Source: Gemmatimonadota bacterium (lineage in GTDB: Bacteria > Gemmatimonadota > Gemmatimonadetes > Longimicrobiales > Gaopeijiaceae). Taken from it: a stretch of 11,886 nt of DNA. Location of the stretch: the NCBI GenBank assembly GCA_003567615.1, contig PWZC01000381.1:1-11886 (forward strand), given 5' to 3'. The notes below the pieces were generated by a model that was given only the letters and a program-made list of their open reading frames with translations, made no database searches and was not told the DNA's origin. A program made the position numbers and the translations under genes. Below, in pieces: positions 7,294 through 11,886 of the stretch; within the stretch, counting starts at the first letter, position 1, and every line of letters starts with the position of its first letter.

Positions 7294-7485
7294 ATTCCGA
7301 CCCGCCTTGGCGGGTCGGGCGCATCGCAGGGTGATGGCCAGGACGGGGTGGGACCGGAACTCGGTTTCCCGGGACAGGCTCCCTGGACGGAGTGGGCGAC
7401 GTCGCCTGCCGTCGAGGCGCAGTCCGCGGGCAGCGGAGGGAACAACCTGCTTCGAATCGGCACACCCCGGGGAGTCCGAAACTAC
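7294..7485. other. Intergenic region before the RNase G/E gene
   Basis: These 192 bases hold a strong hairpin at 7297-7318 and a 12-base palindrome, GGCGACGTCGCC, at 7395-7406. The ribonuclease reading frame is open back to a GTG at 7348, but the added residues do not resemble the family. A promoter for the ribonuclease gene is expected here; I could not pick one with confidence. Confidence 0.5.
7297..7318 (+). terminator. Perfect hairpin after the acyl-CoA dehydrogenase gene, terminator-like
   Basis: CCGACCCGCC (7297-7306) and its exact complement GGCGGGTCGG (7309-7318) flank TT, giving a very stable GC-rich stem that starts three bases after the stop codon. No T-run follows, so it is not a classical intrinsic terminator. 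It may end transcription weakly or protect the mRNA 3' end. Confidence 0.5.
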
Positions 7486-9063
7486 TTGAAACGCGAAATA
7501 CTGATCAGCGCCACACCACAGGAGACGTGGGTGGCGCTCATGGAAGACGATCGACTGGTTGAGCTCATGCTCGATCGCCCGGACCAGGGTCGTCTTGTGG
7601 GAGACATCCACCTGGGGAAAGTGGAAGCGGTTCTCCCGGGGATCCAGGCTGCCTTCGTGGACATCGGCACCGACAAGGCCGGCTTCCTGCACGTGTCCGA
7701 TCTCGTGGCCGATGAGGATGACGAGGCCGATTCGGACGAGGACGATGAAGAGGGCGGTGGAAATGGTGGACGTCGTCGGCGGAGACGCCGGGTTTCCGCC
7801 ATCCAGGATCATCTGGCCCGTGGCGACAGCATCATCGTACAGGTCACCAAGGAGCCCATCGGCACGAAGGGGCCTCGCCTCACGGCACAGGTCTCCCTCC
7901 CGGGCAGGTTCCTGGTGTACATGCCCCACTCCTCCCATATCGGGGTGAGCCGGAAGATCGACCAGCGCGACGAGCGAGTGCGGCTTCGGGAGTTGGCGAG
8001 GGAGATCCTTCCCGACGAGCCGGTGGGTCTCATCATCCGTACGGTCGGCGAGGAACTGACCCGCAGGAAATTCGAGCGGGAGTTCAACCGCCTCCACGAG
8101 ATCTGGGGAGGCATCGTGGCGAAGAGTGCCCGTGTCGAGGCACCGGCACTTCTCCACAGCGAGGCCCGCCTCATCTCAGGTGTCCTTCGCGATCTGTTTT
8201 CGGATCGTTTCGACGCGCTGATCGTGGACAACCCGCAGGTCCACGCGGAGGTCGAGGAGTACGTGGAGAACATGGATCCGGATCTCCTGGATCGGGTGAA
8301 GCTCTACCGCGATTCCATCCCCCTCTTCGATCGGTACGACATCGAAGAGGAGATCGCCGAAGCCTTTGGCCGGCGGGTCAACCTCCCCTCCGGCGGGTAC
8401 ATCATCGTCGAACCCACCGAGGCGTTGGTGTCCATCGACGTGAATACGGGGCGCTTCACAGGCAAGGGCCGAAAGGATCCGGAGGAGACGATCCTGCGCA
8501 CCAACCTGGATGCGGCTCGGGAGGTGGCGCGGCAACTCCGACTCCGGGATGTTGGGGGCATCGTGGTCGCCGACTTCATCGACATGGAGTCGCAGGACAA
8601 CCGGGATCGGGTTCTGCAGGAACTGAGGACACACCTGGGACGTGATCGAGCCCGGACCAAGGCCTTCGCCGTTTCGGAACTTGGCCTGGTGGAGATGACC
8701 CGACAGCGGGTTCGGCCGTCGCTCTTCCAGACCCTCACCCGAAGCTGTGACCAGTGCGGCGGAAGCGGCCGGATCTTCACACCGCCCACCGTGGCTCGGA
8801 GGGTGGAACGGAGCCTCAAGCGGGCGGCGGCATCGGGCGAAGAGCGACAGATCGTCATCCGCATGCATCCGGAGGTGGCCCTTCACATCATGGAGGAGGA
8901 GTCCGATTTCCTGACCCGACTCCGGGATCGGGTGGCGCTGAGTCTGGAGATCCAGGACGATCCCCTCCTCCGCGAGGACGAGTTCAGGCTACTCTCCGGT
9001 CCCGCCGAGACGGATGTGACCGAGCGCTACGTGACGCGCCAGCAGACCCGCCCGCTGCGGTGA
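7486..9063 (+). CDS. rng: Ribonuclease G/E family endoribonuclease
   Basis: A 525-residue endoribonuclease that cleaves single-stranded AU-rich RNA, used in rRNA maturation and mRNA decay. It opens with KREILISATPQETWVALMED, matching RNase G N-termini, so the TTG at 7486 is chosen; GGGGAG lies about 11 bases upstream. The S1 RNA-binding domain spans roughly residues 36-150 and is interrupted by an acidic then arginine-rich insertion (about 75-102). The DNase I-like catalytic domain has SIDVNTG (D318) and VVADFIDM (D363), matching the metal-binding aspartates of Escherichia coli RNase E. The zinc-link CDQCGGSG supplies C421 and C424 for dimerisation. There is no long disordered degradosome scaffold at the C-terminus, so RNase G is the closer description. 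It sits directly upstream of bL21 and bL27, an arrangement seen in many bacteria. Confidence 0.92.
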   Translation: MKREILISATPQETWVALMEDDRLVELMLDRPDQGRLVGDIHLGKVEAVLPGIQAAFVDIGTDKAGFLHVSDLVADEDDEADSDEDDEEGGGNGGRRRRRRRVSAIQDHLARGDSIIVQVTKEPIGTKGPRLTAQVSLPGRFLVYMPHSSHIGVSRKIDQRDERVRLRELAREILPDEPVGLIIRTVGEELTRRKFEREFNRLHEIWGGIVAKSARVEAPALLHSEARLISGVLRDLFSDRFDALIVDNPQVHAEVEEYVENMDPDLLDRVKLYRDSIPLFDRYDIEEEIAEAFGRRVNLPSGGYIIVEPTEALVSIDVNTGRFTGKGRKDPEETILRTNLDAAREVARQLRLRDVGGIVVADFIDMESQDNRDRVLQELRTHLGRDRARTKAFAVSELGLVEMTRQRVRPSLFQTLTRSCDQCGGSGRIFTPPTVARRVERSLKRAAASGEERQIVIRMHPEVALHIMEEESDFLTRLRDRVALSLEIQDDPLLREDEFRLLSGPAETDVTERYVTRQQTRPLR

Positions 9064-9096
9064 TGGAGAGGCGTCCGCCGCATGTGGGTGCGGGGG

Positions 9097-9132
9097 GCCT
9101 GCCCACCACGTCCACGGGAGCCTGCCCATCAC
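9097..9132. repeat. Pair of 13-base direct repeats upstream of the bL21 promoter
   Basis: GCCTGCCCACCAC (9097-9109) and GCCTGCCCATCAC (9120-9132) differ at one base and are 23 bases apart start to start, about two helical turns. They lie between the ribonuclease stop and the candidate bL21 promoter. Function is unknown and chance similarity in GC-rich DNA is possible. Confidence 0.35.
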
Positions 9133-9140
9133 CTTGATGG
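9126..9140 (+). other. Small hairpin after the ribonuclease gene
   Basis: CCATCA (9126-9131) and TGATGG (9135-9140) form a perfect 6-base stem with a 3-base loop. A second weaker stem, GTGGGT/GCCCAC (9084-9089 and 9101-9106, one G-T pair), lies upstream. Neither is followed by a T-run. Together they may separate ribonuclease and ribosomal protein transcripts. Confidence 0.3.
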
Positions 9141-9161
9141 ACCCGTCGTTGCGGCTGAGGG

Positions 9162-9189
9162 TTGACCCGGCGGCGGAAGGACGTAATCT
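9162..9189 (+). promoter_or_regulatory. Candidate sigma-70-like promoter for rplU-rpmA
   Basis: TTGACC (9162-9167) and TAATCT (9184-9189) are separated by 16 bases. The first matches the -35 consensus at five of six positions and the second is a fair -10 match. Transcription would begin near 9196 and give a leader of about 60 bases before the bL21 start. Confidence 0.5.
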
Positions 9190-9241
9190 TTTCTGGCTAC
9201 CGGGTCGCCCGTCGGCCCTGAAAAGCGCACGAGACATGAAC

Positions 9242-9256
9242 CGGAACGAGGTTCCG
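9242..9256 (+). promoter_or_regulatory. Hairpin presenting the rplU ribosome binding site
   Basis: CGGAAC (9242-9247) and GTTCCG (9251-9256) form a perfect 6-base stem with loop GAG, ending right at the ATG (9257). The only Shine-Dalgarno-like bases (GAGG, 9248-9251) lie in the loop and first paired base, so folding should affect bL21 initiation. Confidence 0.45.
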
Positions 9257-9589
9257 ATGTACGCGGTCTTCAGATCAGGTGGTAAACAGTTCCGGGCTGA
9301 GCCCGGTGCAATGATTCGAATCCCGTCCCTGGACGCGGAAGCCGGCGACACCGTCACATTCGACGATGTCCTCCTGGCCTCCAACGGCGACGATGTGACC
9401 GTCGGAACGCCGAGGGTCGAGGGCGCCGAGGTCACGGCCGAGGTCCTGGGCCACGGTCGGGACAAGAAGATCATCGTCTTCAAGCGGAAGCGCCGGAAGG
9501 GCTACCGCCGGAAGCAGGGGCATCGTCAGGGCTTCACCGAAGTCCGGGTCCAGGATATCAGTCTGGGACGCGGTCCTCTCGATCAATAG
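9257..9589 (+). CDS. rplU: 50S ribosomal protein bL21
   Basis: A 110-residue component of the large ribosomal subunit that binds 23S rRNA. It opens with the family signature MYAVFRSGGKQFRAEPG, continues with the beta-barrel core (DTVTFDDVLLASNGDDVTVGTP), and has the basic segment KIIVFKRKRRKGYRRKQGHRQGFTEVRV near the C-terminus, given here for its position at about residues 74-99. Length is normal for the family. The ATG at 9257 is preferred because homology starts there and GAGG precedes it. An in-frame ATG at 9236 would add seven residues (MNRNEVP) and cannot be excluded. bL27 follows 55 bases later and the two are probably co-transcribed from the candidate promoter at 9162-9189. Confidence 0.97.
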   Translation: MYAVFRSGGKQFRAEPGAMIRIPSLDAEAGDTVTFDDVLLASNGDDVTVGTPRVEGAEVTAEVLGHGRDKKIIVFKRKRRKGYRRKQGHRQGFTEVRVQDISLGRGPLDQ

Positions 9590-9644
9590 CCGTCGGGTGA
9601 ACTGAACGGTCGAGCGAACGCAGCACAGGGAGGAGGAGGAACCA

Positions 9645-9899
9645 ATGGCACACAAGAAAGGCGTAGGATCGAGCCGGAATGGACGCGACAGCAACCCGAG
9701 CCGACTTGGCGTCAAGCGGTATGGTGGCCAGGAGGTGAGGGCCGGAGGGATTCTCGTGCGTCAGCGCGGAACCCGGTTCCACCCCGGTCTCAACGTCCGG
9801 CGGGGGAATGACGATACGCTTTTCGCCACGACGGACGGTGTGGTGAAGTTCGAGCGCATCCGTCGGCGCGCCTCCGTATCGGTGTATCCTGCCGGCTGA
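9645..9899 (+). CDS. rpmA: 50S ribosomal protein bL27
   Basis: An 84-residue large-subunit protein whose flexible N-terminus reaches the peptidyl transferase centre and helps position tRNA. MAHKKGVGSSRNGRDSNPSR (residues 1-20), LGVKRYGGQEVRAGGILVRQ and GTRFHPGLNVRRGNDDTLFA are all hallmark stretches. No cleavable N-terminal extension of the Firmicutes kind is present. A very strong ribosome binding site (AGGAGG at 9634-9639, five bases before ATG) fits a highly expressed gene. It follows rplU on the same strand and is closed by an intrinsic terminator. Confidence 0.97.
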   Translation: MAHKKGVGSSRNGRDSNPSRLGVKRYGGQEVRAGGILVRQRGTRFHPGLNVRRGNDDTLFATTDGVVKFERIRRRASVSVYPAG

Positions 9900-9921
9900 T
9901 CAACGGCACATCGCAGGGTCC

Positions 9922-9960
9922 GGATCCCCGGTGCTTCACGGCGCCGGGGATCCTTTTTCT
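9922..9960 (+). terminator. Intrinsic terminator after rpmA
   Basis: GGATCCCCGG (9922-9931) pairs exactly with CCGGGGATCC (9944-9953). The stem extends inward by three more pairs (one G-U), leaving a loop of about six bases, and is followed at once by TTTTTCTT. This is the clearest terminator in the window and ends the rplU-rpmA transcript. Confidence 0.9.
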
Positions 9961-9966
9961 TGCTCT

Positions 9967-10044
9967 CTTGTACAGAAAGGCTTGGCCCTCGAGGGCGCGT
10001 CCGTCTCCGGTGCCCTCTGTTTGGCCGTTGCCTTGTACTGAAGG
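9967..10044. repeat. Near-identical direct repeats and a palindrome upstream of the lytic transglycosylase gene
   Basis: CTTGTACAGAAAGG (9967-9980) recurs as CTTGTACTGAAGG (10032-10044) with one substitution and one missing base. The second copy runs into the ribosome binding site. A perfect 12-base palindrome, GCCCTCGAGGGC, lies between them at 9985-9996. A regulator site is possible. I found no convincing -35/-10 pair in this 90-base gap. Confidence 0.35.
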
Positions 10045-10050
10045 AGGTGA
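10041..10050 (+). promoter_or_regulatory. Perfect Shine-Dalgarno that fixes the TTG start of the transglycosylase
   Basis: AAGGAGGTGA is fully complementary to the usual 3' end of 16S rRNA. Its GGAGG core ends six bases before the TTG at 10054, which makes that unusual codon the probable start. Confidence 0.85.
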
Positions 10051-10053
10051 GCC

Positions 10054-11007
10054 TTGAGCGCACCCCGAAGAACGATACCCATCCGGCGTCTGGTGCTGGT
10101 GGCCCTTCCCCTGACCCTTGGGTCTGCCGTGACCGTCGCGGCACTCAACGACTCCAACCCAGGCGGGGACCAGGATCTACCGTTCCCGGTGGCCGATGCC
10201 ACCGAGGCTCTCATGGATACCCGACTCCCCATGGAAGTGAACGACCGAGTCGAGACATGGGTTCGCCGCTTCCTCGGTCGCGACCGGGCCACCTTCGAGG
10301 AATACCTGGTCCGGGAGGGCCTGTATGGCGGGATGATCCGTGATCGGCTTCGGCAGCGGGGAATGCCGGAGCAGCTTCTCTATCTCGCCATGATCGAATC
10401 GGGCTTCTCGCCCACGGCCACGTCCCCGATGGCGGCCTCCGGCGTGTGGCAGTTCATGGGACCCACGGCCCGGGCCTACGGGCTCACGGTGGATTCCTGG
10501 GTGGATGAGCGGAGGGATCCCGTCCGAGCCACCGACGCCGCTCTGGACTACCTGGAGGAACTGCACGAAGAATTCGGATCCTGGTACCTGGCTGCTGCCG
10601 CCTACAACGCCGGAGCCGGTCGGGTCAAACAGGCACTCCGGCGATCCGGAGTTGCCGGTGGCGGCGACGAACGTCTGTATTGGGAAATCATCGAGCACTT
10701 GCCCAGGGAGACCCGGAGCTATGTGCCCAAGCTGCTTGCGGCCGCGCTTCTGGCGGACGAGCCGGAGCACTTCGGATTCGAGGTGGAGCGCTCACTGCCC
10801 TATCTGTTCGACCAGGTGCTCATACCCCCGTCCACCCCTCTGCGTCGCGTGGCCGAGATCCTGGACGTTTCCCCCTCGCTCATGACGGAGCTGAATCCCC
10901 ACCTGATCCGTGGACAGACCCCACCGGACCGATCCTTGATGGTCCGTGTGCCCATGGGGACGTCCCAGACGGTGGTGGCGGCACTCTCAAGGGATTCCCG
11001 GCGCTGA
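10054..11007 (+). CDS. Membrane-anchored or secreted lytic transglycosylase, MltD-like
   Basis: A 317-residue cell-wall enzyme expected to cleave the MurNAc-GlcNAc bond of peptidoglycan in the periplasm. Residues 1-31 form a basic N-region followed by a hydrophobic segment (RRLVLVALPLTLGSAVTVAA), a signal anchor or signal peptide without a lipobox cysteine. The SLT domain spans about 98-235, with the catalytic glutamate E115 in LAMIESGFSP, then ASGVWQFMGPTARAYGL (128-144) and the AAAYNAGAGRVKQAL motif (181-195). Residues about 259-303 resemble a diverged LysM peptidoglycan-binding module (LRRVAEILDVSPSLMTELNP). MltD of Escherichia coli is longer, with two LysM modules. The gene starts at TTG behind a perfect ribosome binding site, just after the rpmA terminator, so it is likely transcribed separately. 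It converges on the chorismate mutase gene 13 bases downstream. Confidence 0.9.
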   Translation: MSAPRRTIPIRRLVLVALPLTLGSAVTVAALNDSNPGGDQDLPFPVADATEALMDTRLPMEVNDRVETWVRRFLGRDRATFEEYLVREGLYGGMIRDRLRQRGMPEQLLYLAMIESGFSPTATSPMAASGVWQFMGPTARAYGLTVDSWVDERRDPVRATDAALDYLEELHEEFGSWYLAAAAYNAGAGRVKQALRRSGVAGGGDERLYWEIIEHLPRETRSYVPKLLAAALLADEPEHFGFEVERSLPYLFDQVLIPPSTPLRRVAEILDVSPSLMTELNPHLIRGQTPPDRSLMVRVPMGTSQTVVAALSRDSRR

Positions 11008-11024
11008 CGTTTCCTGGGCGTCAG
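11004..11024. terminator. Inverted repeat containing both stop codons of two converging genes
   Basis: CTGACG (11004-11009) and CGTCAG (11019-11024) are exact complements around a nine-base loop. The left arm holds the transglycosylase TGA and the right arm the chorismate mutase TGA on the other strand. It may act as a weak two-way terminator, but the stem is short and has no T-runs. Confidence 0.35.
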
Positions 11025-11392
11025 GGCCAGCCCAGGGGCCGGTTCTCCTGCTCGGCTCGGGCGGAGGCGATGATCCGCCAGATCACGTCCCGAACCAGCT
11101 CTTCGTCCACATTCAGTTCCCGGGCATGTTGGGCCACCTTCCGGACCACCGCCGCCTCCCGCCCCGGATCCATGACAGGGAGGCCCATCCGGGCCTTTTC
11201 CCTCCCGATCCTGACCACCAGATCACGCCGTTCGCCCAGGAGGCGGATGAGTTGATCGTCCACCTGGGAGATCCGGTGGCGGAGTTCATCCAGTTCCCCG
11301 GCCCCTCCCGGTTCCTCCTGAAGATCCGGGTCCATGGCATCGGAGAGGCCCTCGCCCCGCACCGGATCTTCCCTATCGCCTGTCCCATTCAC
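11021..11392 (-). CDS. Chorismate mutase, AroQ class
   Basis: A 123-residue all-helical enzyme that converts chorismate to prephenate, the first step towards phenylalanine and tyrosine. Alignment by eye to the Escherichia coli P-protein mutase domain places its active-site residues here as R38 (LDELRHR), R55 (GERRDLV), K66 (GREK), D75, R78 and E79 (MDPGREAAVV), and Q115 near the end. The usual serine before the last glutamine is alanine (A111). No prephenate dehydratase or dehydrogenase domain is attached. The GTG start at 11392 is chosen because GGAGGAGG lies seven bases upstream and it overlaps the preceding stop as GTGA. An ATG at 11335 would give 104 residues and keep the whole domain. 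The N-terminal 33 residues look disordered. It follows the DUF2237 gene in a two-gene unit. Confidence 0.88.
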   Translation of the reverse strand: MNGTGDREDPVRGEGLSDAMDPDLQEEPGGAGELDELRHRISQVDDQLIRLLGERRDLVVRIGREKARMGLPVMDPGREAAVVRKVAQHARELNVDEELVRDVIWRIIASARAEQENRPLGWP

Positions 11393-11775
11393 CGCGATGC
11401 CTCCTCCGGATCCGGCTCCCTGTGGGCGAACTTCACCAGGACCTTCAAGGGCACGTACTCGAGGGACGCCTCGTGGGTGGCGGTGGGAACGATGGGAGGC
11501 GCCTTGCCCGCCTCCCACGCCTCTTTCCAGCGAGCAGCGCAGACGCACCAGCGATCTCCGGGTCGAAGGCCGGGAAAGCGGAACTCCGGGCGCGGCGTGC
11601 TGAGATCATTCCCCCGTTCCCGGCTGAAGGCCAGAAATTCCTCTGTGGCGATGACGCAGACGGTGTGGACGCCGATATCCTCGGGACCGGTCTGGCAACA
11701 TCCGTCCCGGTAGAATCCGGTGAGGGGGTCGGTGCCGCAGGGGTCCAGGGGGGTGCCAAAGATGTTGTTGGCCAT
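11389..11775 (-). CDS. DUF2237 family protein (unknown function)
   Basis: A 128-residue protein that matches the DUF2237 family closely along its length; no function is established for the family. The conserved blocks are NIFGTPLDPCGTDPLTGFYR (residues 4-23), DGCCQTGPEDIGVHTVCVIAT (24-44), FSRERGNDLSTPRPEF (50-65), and FPGLRPGDRWCVCAARWKEA (67-86). Cysteines 13, 26, 27, 40, 77 and 79 are notable and might bind a metal or form disulfides, but that is inference. It appears soluble, with no signal peptide. The start at 11775 is fixed by homology; no Shine-Dalgarno is visible before it, so a leaderless or weakly translated mRNA is possible. The stop overlaps the start of the chorismate mutase gene (GTGA), which points to co-expression. 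Confidence 0.85.
   Translation of the reverse strand: MANNIFGTPLDPCGTDPLTGFYRDGCCQTGPEDIGVHTVCVIATEEFLAFSRERGNDLSTPRPEFRFPGLRPGDRWCVCAARWKEAWEAGKAPPIVPTATHEASLEYVPLKVLVKFAHREPDPEEASR
11400..11407 (-). promoter_or_regulatory. Ribosome binding site that sets the chorismate mutase GTG start
   Basis: On the minus strand this reads GGAGGAGG, seven bases before GTG (11392-11390). It lies within the end of the DUF2237 coding region. Confidence 0.75.
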
Positions 11776-11886
11776 GGGGTCCGAAAGGGCTTGAGGAGGA
11801 AGGTGAGGAAGGGAATCGGTCGCAGTGCCTCATACTCCCCTTCACATTGGCCCGAGGAGCAGTCCGTGTCCAGCGGCTGGGGTCCC
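11776..11886. other. Non-coding or unresolved end of the window
   Basis: These 111 bases precede the DUF2237 start on the minus strand. A minus-strand frame enters from outside and stops with TGA at 11844-11842 after only 14 codons, too few to call a gene. I see no convincing promoter for the DUF2237 gene. Confidence 0.4.

Noticed and set aside
7395..7406. The 12-base palindrome GGCGACGTCGCC upstream of the ribonuclease gene
   Set aside because: Short palindromes are frequent in GC-rich DNA, and nothing nearby, such as a clear promoter, supports an operator.
7348..7485. An N-terminal extension of the ribonuclease from a GTG at 7348
   Set aside because: The 46 extra residues do not resemble the family, whereas KREILISATPQET right after the TTG at 7486 matches RNase G N-termini.
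6370..8157. A long minus-strand open frame (595 codons) opposite the dehydrogenase and ribonuclease genes
   Set aside because: It crosses an intergenic region and two clear plus-strand genes and has no recognisable domain, so it is an antisense shadow.
7321..9919. The shared sequence CATCGCAGGGT at 7322-7332 and 9909-9919, each just after a gene end
   Set aside because: An 11-base match in two places without symmetry or other copies is plausible by chance. I found no structural reason to link it to termination.
11842..11886. Possible C-terminus of another minus-strand gene (ending AAGHGLLLGPM)
   Set aside because: Only 14 codons are available before the window ends. This is too short to distinguish from a chance open frame.

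Overview
The window is GC-rich (about two thirds G+C by eye) bacterial chromosome. Coding density is high, start codons include GTG and TTG, and several ribosome binding sites are strong AGGAGG types. The mix of an RNase E/G-rplU-rpmA block, a split AtuA protein next to an acyl-CoA carboxylase beta subunit, and a DUF2237 gene fits a free-living heterotroph. Gemmatimonadota is my best guess by family resemblance, but nothing here proves it. I see no insertion sequence, integrase, phage gene, CRISPR array, tRNA or rRNA. No gene-free stretch exceeds about 195 bases.

Region 1 (1-4337, + strand) is a tightly packed catabolic module. It holds the tail of an unidentified gene, an acyl-CoA carboxylase carboxyltransferase (beta) subunit, an AtuA/DUF1446 protein, a separate small protein matching the AtuA C-terminal domain, and an enoyl-CoA hydratase of the methylglutaconyl-CoA hydratase type. 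Most junctions overlap by 1-4 bases, so translational coupling is likely. Known relatives act in acyclic terpenoid (Atu) or leucine/isovalerate (Liu) breakdown. The biotin carboxylase (alpha) subunit that the carboxylase needs is not in the window.

Region 2 (4347-7293, + strand) continues in the same direction. It has a small two-helix membrane protein with a very acidic tail, a short RecQ-type helicase lacking the usual C-terminal domains, and an acyl-CoA dehydrogenase that could belong functionally with region 1. A perfect hairpin follows the dehydrogenase stop codon.

Region 3 (7486-9960, + strand) is housekeeping. It encodes an RNase G/E family ribonuclease starting at TTG, then ribosomal proteins bL21 and bL27. 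A plausible sigma-70-like promoter precedes bL21 and a textbook intrinsic terminator follows bL27.

Region 4 (10054-11886) has a secreted or membrane-anchored lytic transglycosylase on the + strand, also with a TTG start. It converges on a minus-strand pair, a DUF2237 protein and an AroQ-class chorismate mutase, which overlap by four bases.

No clearly new system is proven here. The most promising leads are the translationally coupled split-AtuA/carboxylase module with its altered hydratase active site, the minimal RecQ plus acidic membrane protein lodged between catabolic genes, and the bL21 start region where the ribosome binding site sits in a hairpin loop.
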